A stretch of DNA of 64,000 bases from assembly GCA_963828415.1 (NCBI GenBank), contig CAWHEI010000001.1, positions 496,001 to 560,000 on the forward strand. Direction: 5' to 3'. The stretch is from Sva-07 sp963828415. Lineage in GTDB: Bacteria > Actinomycetota > Acidimicrobiia > Acidimicrobiales > Ilumatobacteraceae. The position numbers and the translations under genes are program-made. Shown here piece by piece: positions 47,224-55,961 of the stretch; position 1 is the stretch's first letter, and every line of letters starts with the position of its first letter. The notes below the pieces were generated by a model. That model ran no database searches, was not told the DNA's origin, and saw only the letters and a list, made by a program, of their open reading frames with translations.

Positions 47224-47779
47224 GCTGGTTGAAGGTGATGTCCGCGGTGGGGAGCGTGTTGCCGGAGCGTCCGGGCGCGTTGGAGAAACTCCAGTAGAGG
47301 TTCGTGTACGCGATGGCCTCGGCCGGGCCGATCGGGGAACCCCACTGCCGCATGTCTTCGGTCGTGTGGGCGTCGGCCACCAATGTGGCGTCGTAGCCGC
47401 GGGCGAGCGCTCCGTGCAGAGTCGAGCGGATACAGGCATCAGTCTGTGCGCCGGTGACGACGAGATGACCCACCTTGCAGTCGGTGAGGATCGATTCGAG
47501 GTCGGTGTCCTCGAAGGAGTCGCCGTACTGCTTGTGGACGAGCGGCTCGTCGTCGGCGCGCTGGAGTTCGTCGACGTACTGCCACGAAGCCGAGCCCTGA
47601 CTCAGCTCGTCGTCGGAGTGCTGCACCCAGATCACCGGGATCTGGGCTCCCCGAGCGCGTCCGACGAGCGTGTTGATGTTGTCGATCACGCGCTCGACCT
47701 CGAATGCGTCTGCCACCACACCGCGCTGCATGTCGATCACCATCAATGCGGTGTTCGGGCGGTCCTGAAGCGACGTCAT
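47219..47779 (-). CDS. Isochorismatase-family cysteine hydrolase
   Basis: 186 residues with the family triad: Asp16 in LMVIDMQRG, Lys in HKQYGDSF and Cys in VVTGAQTDACI. The fold is that of nicotinamidase, N-carbamoylsarcosine amidase and isochorismatase. Substrate is not assignable. Its ATG overlaps that of the plus-strand kinase-like gene. Its TGA stop lies within the adjacent repeat core. Confidence 0.87.
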   Translation of the reverse strand: MTSLQDRPNTALMVIDMQRGVVADAFEVERVIDNINTLVGRARGAQIPVIWVQHSDDELSQGSASWQYVDELQRADDEPLVHKQYGDSFEDTDLESILTDCKVGHLVVTGAQTDACIRSTLHGALARGYDATLVADAHTTEDMRQWGSPIGPAEAIAYTNLYWSFSNAPGRSGNTLPTADITFNQR

Positions 47780-48142
47780 GAGCAGAAACTACTCCTGCGT
47801 ACGAAGAGGCGGCATCCTGGAACGTCTGGAACGCGTTGCAGTCGTGGGGCCGGGTGGTGCGGGCAAGTCAACGTTCGCGCGGGCCCTGGGAGTTCGAATC
47901 GATGTGCCGGTGGTCCACCTCGACCGGATCTTCTGGAAACCGGGATGGGTCGAGACGCCGCGAGAGGAGTGGCGTCGGCGCCAGTCTGAGTTGTTTGCCG
48001 CTGACCGTTGGATCGCCGATGGAAACTACGGCGGGACGTTCGACGAGCGTTTTGCTCGCGGCGCCACGATCACCTCCACGTCATCGAACTGAGGTCCCGC
48101 GCGTCGATGAGCCGGTTCATCGAACGCCTCGAGCCGCACTGA
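47778..48142 (+). pseudogene. P-loop kinase-like gene with internal deletion and frameshift
   Basis: The first 90 codons are a clear adenylate-kinase-like/FlaR topology-modulation protein: VAVVGPGGAGKSTFARALG, VVHLDRIFWKPGW, and WIADGNYGGTFDERFARG. The frame then ends at 48092. A second frame at 48068-48142 gives DHLHVIELRSRASMSRFIER followed by LEPH, the usual C-terminal end of this family. About 80 residues in the middle are missing, so the gene is broken. Confidence 0.6.
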
Positions 48143-48154
48143 GCCGAGTGGCGG

Positions 48155-49222
48155 TCACTCGCTGGCGCATCCGGTCGCCTCGATCATCGCCGCAGCCCAG
48201 TCGACCAGCTCGTCGACGGTGCCCCAGGCGGAATCGATGAACCAGACGTACTGCCCGCAGCTCCAACCCACGGACGCGATCGCGTAGGAGTCGGCGGTGC
48301 CCGTCGTGACGTACACGTCGACATCACCAACACTCTCTACGGTCATCTCTCCCTCGACGAGTGGCGCCGCGGGGTCGAACAAGCCATCGGCCGCAACGGT
48401 TGCGATCAGGTGCAGGCCCAGTGGTGTGATGAATTGGATCGCCGCGATCTCCCAGTCGTAGCCCGCCGGCTCGGCGACCGAGACGTTGCGTGCCTCTGCC
48501 TGCACGAGTGCGTCGATGGCATACCGCTCCGTTTCGAGAGTCGGTTCCAGATCCTCGAATCTCGGAATCTCGCTCAGCCACGACTTGGCCGCCACGCTGA
48601 TCGCGGTGTCGACGGTTCCGATCACCACCGACTCACCACCCTCCAATGTCGCCGCCCACACGAACTGGTCCTCGAGCCACTCGCCGTATGGCATCTCGAC
48701 GAAGAGCTGGAACAGTTGCTCGCTCGCGTACGGCTGCGACGGCGTATCGGTCGCTTGCACGACAAAGGCCGCACGATCACCCGTCCAGGCAGCCAGCAGC
48801 AGCCGCTGGGCGCCCGCTTCGGTCGTCTGGGCCAGGCGCACCGTGCAATCGAGCCCCATCCGGTAGCGGAACTCGTCAGCGGTGTTCGTCCGGTCGTCGA
48901 ACGCGACCCCGTCGGTGTCCTCACTCCAGGCGCCGCCCGACGCAAGCCGAGCGTCGGCGATGCTCTGGTCGACGACCGCCAGCACGGCGTCGGCGTCGCA
49001 GTCGTCTGGCTCCTCGGCGAAGGTGGTGGCCGGATACTCGGACTCGACGGTCGTCGAGGGCGTGGTTGCCCGAGGAACGGTGGTGGCCGGTGTGGTCACC
49101 GTCATCTCGACCGTGATCGGTGCACCCGTCGCATCTGTTGCGGTGTCATCGGCGCCGCACGCAACCGGCGCTAGCGCGAGCACGACCACTGCAACGATTC
49201 CAGGCCAGCGCACACTCCTCAT
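48155..49222 (-). CDS. Secreted lipoprotein of unknown function
   Basis: 355 residues. A lipoprotein signal ends LAPVAC (Cys22). A Thr-rich, Pro-containing linker (ATTVPRATTPSTTVESEYPA) follows, then a beta-rich folded part of about 270 residues. The ATG at 49222 was chosen because it puts the basic MRSVRW directly before the hydrophobic stretch. No catalytic motif was found. Position between a broken kinase and a reductase gene gives no functional clue. Confidence 0.75.
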   Translation of the reverse strand: MRSVRWPGIVAVVVLALAPVACGADDTATDATGAPITVEMTVTTPATTVPRATTPSTTVESEYPATTFAEEPDDCDADAVLAVVDQSIADARLASGGAWSEDTDGVAFDDRTNTADEFRYRMGLDCTVRLAQTTEAGAQRLLLAAWTGDRAAFVVQATDTPSQPYASEQLFQLFVEMPYGEWLEDQFVWAATLEGGESVVIGTVDTAISVAAKSWLSEIPRFEDLEPTLETERYAIDALVQAEARNVSVAEPAGYDWEIAAIQFITPLGLHLIATVAADGLFDPAAPLVEGEMTVESVGDVDVYVTTGTADSYAIASVGWSCGQYVWFIDSAWGTVDELVDWAAAMIEATGCASE

Positions 49223-49289
49223 ACCCTCATCGTGAACCACTTCGACTCGCCCGGGCCAGGGCCCAAAGGGCACGTCGACCTGGAGCCTC

Positions 49290-49931
49290 TCAGCGGGTGA
49301 ACGTGAGGTGCGTGATGCCGCTGGGGGTCGAGATCACCTCGATGTCGTACTCCTGCTCGAACCCCTCCAGGCCGTCCCACAGCCGGACACCGCGGCCGAG
49401 CACGATCGGAACGATCACGACGTGGAGGTGGTCGACGAGACCGGCGCCGAGGAACTGGCGCATCATGGTCGGCCCGCCGCCGATGCGAACGTCCTGCCCG
49501 CCGGCCGCGTCGCGCGCCACTTCGAGAGCATCCGCCGGCGCGGCGTCGAGGAAGTGGAATGTCGTTCCACCGTCCATCGCCATCGGCGGGCGAGGACGGT
49601 GCGTCAGGACATACGTCGGTGAATGGAACGGCGGATCGTCGCCCCACCACCCGCGCCATTCCGGATCGTCCTGCCAGCCCGGAGGGCCGAATTTGCCTGC
49701 GCCCATGATCTCCGCTCCGATCCCAGGTCCGTGCCGGTCGGCCATCGCGTGATCGACCCCCTCGGCGCCGCCCGGCTCGCCGAGGATGTCGCGGTGGGCG
49801 AACCGAGTCGCAAACAGCCATTCGTGGAGACGATGGCCTGCGTGACCGAACGGAGCGTCGAACGACTGCCCCTCGCCGGTGGCGTACCCGTCGAGCGAGA
49901 TCGAGAAGTTGTGGACGCGAACACGAGACAT
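49290..49931 (-). CDS. Dihydrofolate-reductase-like protein (RibD C-terminal family)
   Basis: 213 residues. It has the RibD_C plan: VRVHNFSISLDGYATG at the start, PTYVLTHRPRPP in the middle, VRIGGGPTMMRQFLGAGLVD and LHVVIVPIVLGRGVRLW near the end. These proteins share the DHFR fold and bind NADPH; substrates of the stand-alone group are mostly unknown. ATG 49931 follows AGGAGCAGTC. The GNAT gene at 49957 is upstream in the same direction, 25 bases away. Confidence 0.85.
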   Translation of the reverse strand: MSRVRVHNFSISLDGYATGEGQSFDAPFGHAGHRLHEWLFATRFAHRDILGEPGGAEGVDHAMADRHGPGIGAEIMGAGKFGPPGWQDDPEWRGWWGDDPPFHSPTYVLTHRPRPPMAMDGGTTFHFLDAAPADALEVARDAAGGQDVRIGGGPTMMRQFLGAGLVDHLHVVIVPIVLGRGVRLWDGLEGFEQEYDIEVISTPSGITHLTFTR

Positions 49932-49956
49932 GACTGCTCCTCGGGGTGATGGTCCG

Positions 49957-50454
49957 TCAGAGAGTAGCGACGTCTGCGGCATCGAGAACTCGCTCCATGG
50001 TGTCCTCGGCGGGGTCGTCTGGATTCGGACCGACCAACACGAAGCCGGCCCGCTCGTAGAGGGTGACGGCGTGACGATTGCCCCTGCGCACCATGAGGAC
50101 GGCACGCTCGACGGATTCCGACTCGGCCCAATCGACCACGGCGCGCACCAGGTCATCACCGACCCCAGATCCTCGTGCCTCGGGCGCCACCCACATCGAG
50201 ATCAGCTCGACCTCGTCATCGCCACGGCGGAGTCCACCAACCGTCCCGACGACGGTGTCCCGCTCGACGGCGACGGCGTTGAACTCCACGTTCTCGAGCC
50301 GCAACCGCCACCGGTCCTCTCGATCGTTGGCACCCTGCCAGTCGGCCAGTTTCGACCCGAACGCCTCTGGTGCGTCGGCGAGCGAACGCAATCGGACCTC
50401 GCGCCACACCTCCCAGTCGTCGGCGCAGAGCGTGCGAATCTCGGGGGACGCCAT
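49957..50454 (-). CDS. GNAT-family N-acetyltransferase
   Basis: 165 residues. It opens PEIRTLCADDWEVWREVRLR, continues VELISMWVAPEARGSGVGDD with the acetyl-CoA-binding RGSGVG, and ends with RRGNRHAVTLYERAGFVLVG. This is a single complete GNAT domain. The acceptor is unknown. ATG 50454 was chosen; an in-frame ATG at 50478 would add eight residues with no family support. Divergent from pxpA with 53 bases between the starts. Confidence 0.83.
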   Translation of the reverse strand: MASPEIRTLCADDWEVWREVRLRSLADAPEAFGSKLADWQGANDREDRWRLRLENVEFNAVAVERDTVVGTVGGLRRGDDEVELISMWVAPEARGSGVGDDLVRAVVDWAESESVERAVLMVRRGNRHAVTLYERAGFVLVGPNPDDPAEDTMERVLDAADVATL

Positions 50455-50507
50455 CACGCAAGATTGGCACGCTGACACGGACTGTTGGGGAGGCGTACCA
50501 TCAGGAC

Positions 50508-51269
50508 ATGGTCGCCATCGACGTCAACAGTGACCTGGGGGAGTCCTACGGGGTCTGGACGCTCGGTGACGACGCTGCGATGCTCGGCATCGTCACCAGC
50601 GCGAACGTGGCGTGCGGCTTCCACGCGGGCGACCCGTCGGTCCTGCGGGCGACCTGCTCGCTTGCCTTCGAGAACGATGTGGCGATCGGTGCGCAGGTGT
50701 CGTTCCCGGATCTTCCCGGCTTCGGGCGCCGCCACCTCGACATGGCGCCCAGCGAACTCCGCGACGCGGTGCTCTACCAGTTGGGAGCGCTCGACGCCTT
50801 TGCCCAGGTGGCCGGCACCGAGATCGCGTACGTGAAACCCCATGGAGCGCTGTACCACACGACCTCGACCCACCCGGCCGCCGCCAGAGCGCTGGTCGCC
50901 GCAGCCGCCGAGTACGACCCCTCGCTCGCCATTCTCGGGCTACCGGGCTCGGAGCTCCTCGCTGCCGCCGACGCCGCCGGACTCGAAGGAATCCCCGAGG
51001 CCTTCGCGGACCGCGCCTATCGGCCCGACGGTGGGCTCGTGTCGCGACGCGAGCCGAACAGCGTGCTCACCGACCCCGACGAAGTGGCCCAACGGGCAGT
51101 GCGCATCGCCACCGACAACGAAGTCGTCGCGATCGACGGCAGCGTCGTGAGCGTGCGCGCACGCTCGATCTGCGTGCACGGCGACACACCCGGGGCAGTC
51201 GATCTGGCGCGAGCGGTTCGTTCGGCACTCGATGTCGCCGGCGTCGGCGTCTACCGTTTCACCGACTGA
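50508..51269 (+). CDS. pxpA: 5-oxoprolinase subunit A (LamB/YcsF family)
   Basis: 253 residues. VAIDVNSDLGESYGVWTLGD and VTSANVACGFHAGDPSVL near the start and VKPHGALYH and ADRAYRPDGGLVSR later are the family hallmarks. With PxpB and PxpC it hydrolyses 5-oxoproline to glutamate using ATP. Here an amidohydrolase gene lies between pxpA and pxpB. ATG 50508 has TTGGGGAGG about 10 bases upstream. Confidence 0.92.
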   Translation: MVAIDVNSDLGESYGVWTLGDDAAMLGIVTSANVACGFHAGDPSVLRATCSLAFENDVAIGAQVSFPDLPGFGRRHLDMAPSELRDAVLYQLGALDAFAQVAGTEIAYVKPHGALYHTTSTHPAAARALVAAAAEYDPSLAILGLPGSELLAAADAAGLEGIPEAFADRAYRPDGGLVSRREPNSVLTDPDEVAQRAVRIATDNEVVAIDGSVVSVRARSICVHGDTPGAVDLARAVRSALDVAGVGVYRFTD

Positions 51270-51296
51270 GCGCAACAGCGCAGAACGGGGGCCACA

Positions 51297-52478
51297 TTGA
51301 CCTACGCACCATCCCAACGAGCGTTCTACGACGCTGACAGCCACATCATGGAGCTGCCGGACTTCCTGCGCGAGTACGCCGACCCGTCGATCCGCGAGCA
51401 GATCCCGCAGGTGAGCTACGCCGCGTCGCTGGTGACCGACGAGGAGGTCGAGCTGATCGTCGGGAACGGGAACCGCCACACCGCCGAACACGTCGACGCG
51501 CAGATCGGACTCGGTGACCAGCTGATCGCACAGTCGAAGGAGATCCAGGCCCTGGGCGCCTTCGATCGCGACGACCGCTCGGTGGCGCTCGACATGCTGG
51601 GATTCCGCAAGCAGCTCGTGTTCGCGACGCACAGTGTCGCCACGCCCTTCTCACCCAGCCGCAAGCTGGCGAACGAGGTTCGCTACGGCGCCACCCGAGC
51701 GCACAACCGGGCGATGAGCGAGTTCTGCGCAGCGGATGACCGCTTGATGGGCGTCGGCATCGTGCCACTCGAGGATCCCGAACTCGCGTTGGCCGAGTTG
51801 GACTTCGCGCTCGAGGCTGGGCTCGAAGCGATCTGGGTGCCGCACCATCCCGCGGGCGAGCGGTCGCCGGGCCACGTCGACCTCGCGCCGTTCTGGGCCA
51901 CTCTTGCGGAGTCGTCCACTCCGTTTCTCCTGCACGTCGGTGGCTCGCCACTGCAGCTCGACCCACGCTGGGCCAACACCGGACGCCCCGCCGCACGCGA
52001 CTGGATGGGCGGTGGCGAGAACATCCGCAGCAAGGACATGGCCGTCCTGCATCAAGGGCCAGAGACGTTCATCTCGGTGATGGTCATGGACGGCGTGTTC
52101 GAACAACATCCCGACCTTCGGGGGGCATGCGTCGAGCTCGGCGCCGGATGGGTTCCGGCGATGCTCACGCGGCTCGACTGGGTGGTGCGGTCGTGGAGCA
52201 AGGTCGACCAGTATCTGGCCCAGCTGCAGCGAACCCCGTCGGAGACCCTGCGCGCCCAGATGGCGTTCACTCCGTACGTGTTCGAAGATGTCGGCGGATT
52301 GATCGACGAGTCGTCCGACGATCTCTACCTGTTCTCCAGCGACTACCCCCACGTCGAAGGCGGCAAGGACCCGATAGGCCGCTTCGAGGGTTCACTGGGC
52401 CAACGGTCCGAGGAGACCCGGGACAACTTCTACGCCGAGAACTTCCTGCGCATCTTCCCCGACGCCCGAGTTCACTGA
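51297..52478 (+). CDS. Amidohydrolase-2-family metal hydrolase
   Basis: 393 residues starting with TTG. It has the amidohydrolase-2 (ACMSD-like) layout: DADSHIMELPDFLREY with the first metal His, WVPHHPAGER, FLLHVGGSPL and, at the end, LYLFSSDYPHVEGG with the catalytic Asp. Such enzymes decarboxylate or hydrolyse carboxylic substrates. It lies 27 bases after pxpA and 4 bases before pxpB, so it is probably in the same transcript; a linked substrate is possible but unproven. Confidence 0.8.
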   Translation: MTYAPSQRAFYDADSHIMELPDFLREYADPSIREQIPQVSYAASLVTDEEVELIVGNGNRHTAEHVDAQIGLGDQLIAQSKEIQALGAFDRDDRSVALDMLGFRKQLVFATHSVATPFSPSRKLANEVRYGATRAHNRAMSEFCAADDRLMGVGIVPLEDPELALAELDFALEAGLEAIWVPHHPAGERSPGHVDLAPFWATLAESSTPFLLHVGGSPLQLDPRWANTGRPAARDWMGGGENIRSKDMAVLHQGPETFISVMVMDGVFEQHPDLRGACVELGAGWVPAMLTRLDWVVRSWSKVDQYLAQLQRTPSETLRAQMAFTPYVFEDVGGLIDESSDDLYLFSSDYPHVEGGKDPIGRFEGSLGQRSEETRDNFYAENFLRIFPDARVH

Positions 52479-52482
52479 CTCG

Positions 52483-53085
52483 ATGCAACGACGGCCCTAC
52501 GGACCGCGTGCGTGGCTCGTCGATGACATCGCCTCGCCTGCAGCGTGGGCCGAGGCCTTGCGGGCCATGGACGTGTTCGGCGTCGTCGAGATCGTGCCGT
52601 CGGAATCGACCGTGGTCGTCCAAGGGAGCCGTGACCGCCATGATGCGATCGGTCAGGTGCTCGACACGGTCGTGCCGGTCGATCATCCACCGCAGACCGA
52701 CAGCGCACTGACGATCGATGTCGTCTACGACGGGCCCGACATCGGTGAGCTTGCGCACGCTGCGCACGTCTCGATCGACGATGTCGTGCGTCTTCACTCG
52801 AACGGCGACTACGAGGTCGCCTTCTGCGGGTTCAGCCCCGGATTCGGCTACCTCAGGGGCGTCGACCAGCGACTCCACGTTCCGCGTCGGGCGACCCCGC
52901 GCACGTCTGTTCCCGCGGGGTCGATCGGCGTGGCTGCGGGCTACACGTGTGTCTATCCCTCGGCGTCACCTGGCGGCTGGTATCTGATCGGTCACACGAA
53001 CGCCGCGCTGTGGGACGCCGATCGCGACCCACCGGCGCTGCTCACGCCGGGCCGGGCCGTGCGATTCCGGCGGGTCGTGACGTGA
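52483..53085 (+). CDS. pxpB: 5-oxoprolinase subunit B (KipI family)
   Basis: 200 residues. The C-terminal cyclophilin-like domain holds the signature VAFCGFSPGFGYLRG, VPRRATPRTSVPAGSIGVAA and PGGWYLIGHTNAALWDAD. The N-terminal domain is short. It forms the PxpBC complex, which phosphorylates 5-oxoproline before PxpA completes hydrolysis. It overlaps pxpC by GTGA. Confidence 0.9.
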   Translation: MQRRPYGPRAWLVDDIASPAAWAEALRAMDVFGVVEIVPSESTVVVQGSRDRHDAIGQVLDTVVPVDHPPQTDSALTIDVVYDGPDIGELAHAAHVSIDDVVRLHSNGDYEVAFCGFSPGFGYLRGVDQRLHVPRRATPRTSVPAGSIGVAAGYTCVYPSASPGGWYLIGHTNAALWDADRDPPALLTPGRAVRFRRVVT

Positions 53086-53912
53086 CGTCGGCGGCCGGCG
53101 GACCAGCGCTGCGGATCGTCCAGCTCGGGTACTCGACCACGGTCCAGGACCGTGGTCGCCCCGGCTTTGCCCACCTCGGCGTCCCGACCGCTGGTGCCAT
53201 CGATCTACGAACTCACGATCAGATGAACCGCCTGGTCGGCAACCCGGCTGACGCCGCAACCATCGAGACCATGGGCGCGCTGATCGTCGAGGCGCTCCGA
53301 CCGGTGGTCGTGGCCATCAGCACCGATGGCCACCGCCAGACGCTCGCCGCCGGCGCACGAGTGCACGTCGACGTGCCGTCACATTCCGTGTGGGCCTATC
53401 TCGCCGTTCGGGGCGGCGTCGACACACAGATCGTGCTCGGATCACGCAGTCAGGACACGCTCGGCAAGGTCGGCCCGCCCCCACTCGCCCTCGACATCCC
53501 CGTTGCGATCGGCGCCGACCCCCGCACACCACTCGACGCCGACCACGCACCGCGGCGGCCACCTCGTACGGATCGGATCCGCATCTGGGACGGCCCACAG
53601 TACGACTGGTTCGTCGGGGGTGTCTCCTGCCTCGCTGGGAGGTCATGGACGCTCACCAACGAAGTGAGCAGAGTCGGCGTGCGCCTCGAAGTCGGCGACT
53701 TCCCGACCAGCACCCGGGCGCAGCCGGCCATGTCCAGCATCGGTCTGACCGCCGGTGCCGTCCAGATCACATCGGCAGGCGCCCCGATCGTCATGCTTGC
53801 GAACCACCCGACCACCGGCGGTTACCCCGTGATCGGCGTCGTCGACCCCGACGACCTGGCCGATCTCGCACAGACCCGCCCCGGCGAGGTGGTCCGGTTC
53901 CGACGCGCCTGA
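53082..53912 (+). CDS. pxpC: 5-oxoprolinase subunit C (KipA family)
   Basis: 276 residues. GYSTTVQDRGRPGFAHLGVP and TAGAIDLRTHDQMNRLVGNP open the protein; VWAYLAVRGGVDTQIVLGSR and ITSAGAPIVMLANHPTTGGY follow. All are conserved in KipA/PxpC. It starts at GTG 53082 by overlap with pxpB; longer reading would run back through pxpB. It ends 38 bases before pafA. Confidence 0.9.
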   Translation: MTSAAGGPALRIVQLGYSTTVQDRGRPGFAHLGVPTAGAIDLRTHDQMNRLVGNPADAATIETMGALIVEALRPVVVAISTDGHRQTLAAGARVHVDVPSHSVWAYLAVRGGVDTQIVLGSRSQDTLGKVGPPPLALDIPVAIGADPRTPLDADHAPRRPPRTDRIRIWDGPQYDWFVGGVSCLAGRSWTLTNEVSRVGVRLEVGDFPTSTRAQPAMSSIGLTAGAVQITSAGAPIVMLANHPTTGGYPVIGVVDPDDLADLAQTRPGEVVRFRRA

Positions 53913-53950
53913 ACCAGCACGTGAACCCGTTCGTGGCTAGGTTGCCCGGG

Positions 53951-55309
53951 ATGGAGCGACGCATCTACGGGCTCGAGAACGAGTACGGCGTGACGTGCAC
54001 ACTGCGGGGACAGCGCCGTCTCAGTCCCGACGAGGTCGCCCGCTATCTGTTCCGCCGCGTCGTGTCGTGGGGTCGCAGTTCGAACGTCTTCCTGCAGAAC
54101 GGTGCCCGGCTCTATCTCGACGTCGGTTCCCATCCCGAGTACGCCACGCCGGAGTGCGACTCGCTCTACGAACTCGTCGTCCACGACAAGGCAGGCGAAC
54201 GGATCCTCGAGCAACTCGTCGAGTCCGCCGAACAGCGGCTCGCCGAGGAGTCGATCCGGGGCACGATCTACCTGTTCAAGAACAACACCGACTCGGCGGG
54301 CAACTCCTACGGGTGCCACGAGAACTACCTGACCAGCCGCGACGACGACCTCGGTCACTATGCCGAGGTGCTGATTCCCTTCTTCGTGTCCCGCCAGATC
54401 TACACCGGCGCCGGCAAGGTGCTGCAGACCGCACGCGGAGCGACCTACTCCATCGCCCAACGCGCCGAGCACATCTGGGAGGGCGTGTCGTCGGCCACCA
54501 CGCGCAGCCGACCGATCATCAATACCCGTGACGAACCCCATGCCGATGCCGAGAAGTACCGCCGGCTCCATGTGATCGTCGGCGACTCGAACATGAGCGA
54601 GTACACGAACTTCGTCAAGGTGGGCGCCGCGGCATGCATGCTGCGCATGCTCGAGGACCCCAACGTGGTGTTGCGCGACATGACACTCGAGAACCCGATC
54701 CGTGCGATCCGCGAGATCAGCCACGACATCACGTGCCGTCGCACGGTCCGTCTCGCGAACGGGCGAGAGGTGTCGGCACTCGACATCCAACGCGAGTACC
54801 TCGACCGGGCGCTGCGCTACGCCGACTCGCAGGGATTCCCGCCGATGGAACAGAAGGCACTCGACATGTGGGAGCACTGCATCACCACGATCGAGAAGGA
54901 CCCACTGCTGCTCGACCGCGAGGTCGACTGGGTGATCAAGTACAAGCTGATCGAGGCCTTTCGCGAGCGCCACGACCTGCCGTTCGGCCACGCCAGAGTG
55001 CAACTGCTCGATCTGCAGTACCACGACGTGTCGCGAGCCCGCAGCCCGTTCTACAAGCTGCAGGACCGCGGGATGGTCGAGCGGATCTGCACTGACGCCG
55101 ACATCGAGCAGGCGATCGACGTGCCACCCCAGACCACACGTGCCAGGTTGCGCGGCGACTTCGTGAAACGGGCGAAGGAACGCAAGCGTGACTACACCGT
55201 CGACTGGGTGCATTTGAAACTCAACGATCAGGCCCAGCGCACGGTGTTGTGCAAGGACCCGTTCAAGAGCCGCGACGAACGTGTCGAGCGACTCATCGAA
55301 TCGCTCTGA
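53951..55309 (+). CDS. pafA: Pup-protein ligase PafA
   Basis: 452 residues. It opens MERRIYGLENEYGVTC (metal-binding Glu), has YLDVGSHPEYATPECDS with the catalytic Asp, LFKNNTDSAGNSYGCHENYL and NTRDEPHADAEKYRRLHVIV, and ends in the ligase-specific RLRGDFVKRAKERKRDYTVD region. It joins the C-terminal Glu of deamidated Pup to substrate lysines. In most actinobacteria it directly follows prcA; here it lies 6.8 kb away. Confidence 0.96.
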   Translation: MERRIYGLENEYGVTCTLRGQRRLSPDEVARYLFRRVVSWGRSSNVFLQNGARLYLDVGSHPEYATPECDSLYELVVHDKAGERILEQLVESAEQRLAEESIRGTIYLFKNNTDSAGNSYGCHENYLTSRDDDLGHYAEVLIPFFVSRQIYTGAGKVLQTARGATYSIAQRAEHIWEGVSSATTRSRPIINTRDEPHADAEKYRRLHVIVGDSNMSEYTNFVKVGAAACMLRMLEDPNVVLRDMTLENPIRAIREISHDITCRRTVRLANGREVSALDIQREYLDRALRYADSQGFPPMEQKALDMWEHCITTIEKDPLLLDREVDWVIKYKLIEAFRERHDLPFGHARVQLLDLQYHDVSRARSPFYKLQDRGMVERICTDADIEQAIDVPPQTTRARLRGDFVKRAKERKRDYTVDWVHLKLNDQAQRTVLCKDPFKSRDERVERLIESL

Positions 55310-55330
55310 GCGCGGTACCGTTGGACCCGC

Positions 55331-55945
55331 GTGACGTCCGAGACCATCGATCCTGCTCCCGTCGAGCCGCCTGCGGAGTCCCCGGTCGACCCGTCCGCCG
55401 CCTCGAAGCTCCCGCCGGGCGCCCGAGCGTTCTTCGACTGGTTGGTCGTCATCGCCGTGGCGCTGCTGGTGGCCTTCGTCGTGCGCACGTTCGTGATCGC
55501 CCACTTCGTCGTCGAGGGCGAATCGATGTACTCGACGCTCGACACCAACGATCGTGTCTTCGTCAACAAGCTCTCCTACCGTCTGCACGATCCCAACCGG
55601 GGCGACGTCGTCGTGTTGCACCAGGTGACCGGCGCGTCAGAACGTGACCTGATCAAGCGGGTCATCGGGCTGCCGGGCGAATCTGTCGAGGTGCGCAACT
55701 GCACCGTGCTGATCGACGGTCGAGTGCTCAACGAGCCCTACCTCGATCCCGAGGTCGTCACTCCCACCGACTGTGGCGGCGATTACCTGCTCGACGGCGT
55801 CGTTCCCGACAATCACGTGTTCGTGATGGGCGACAATCGCGGGGGTTCGCAGGACTCCAGGGTGATCGGGCCGATCAACGAAGACGACCTGGTCGGCCGG
55901 GCCTTCGTGGTCTTCTGGCCCCAGAGTCACTGGCAGTGGCTCTGA
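55331..55945 (+). CDS. lepB: Signal peptidase I
   Basis: 204 residues. A proline-rich cytoplasmic tail is followed by one membrane helix (about 35-58, FDWLVVIAVALLVAFVVRTF). The catalytic Ser is in VEGESMYSTL and the Lys in RDLIKRVIGLPGE. VFVMGDNRGGSQDSRVIG is box E. It cleaves signal peptides of exported proteins. Two Cys in the outer part (RNCTVL, PTDCGGDY) may pair. GTG start, 21 bases after pafA. Confidence 0.92.
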   Translation: MTSETIDPAPVEPPAESPVDPSAASKLPPGARAFFDWLVVIAVALLVAFVVRTFVIAHFVVEGESMYSTLDTNDRVFVNKLSYRLHDPNRGDVVVLHQVTGASERDLIKRVIGLPGESVEVRNCTVLIDGRVLNEPYLDPEVVTPTDCGGDYLLDGVVPDNHVFVMGDNRGGSQDSRVIGPINEDDLVGRAFVVFWPQSHWQWL

Positions 55946-55961
55946 CACCGGCCGACGCACA

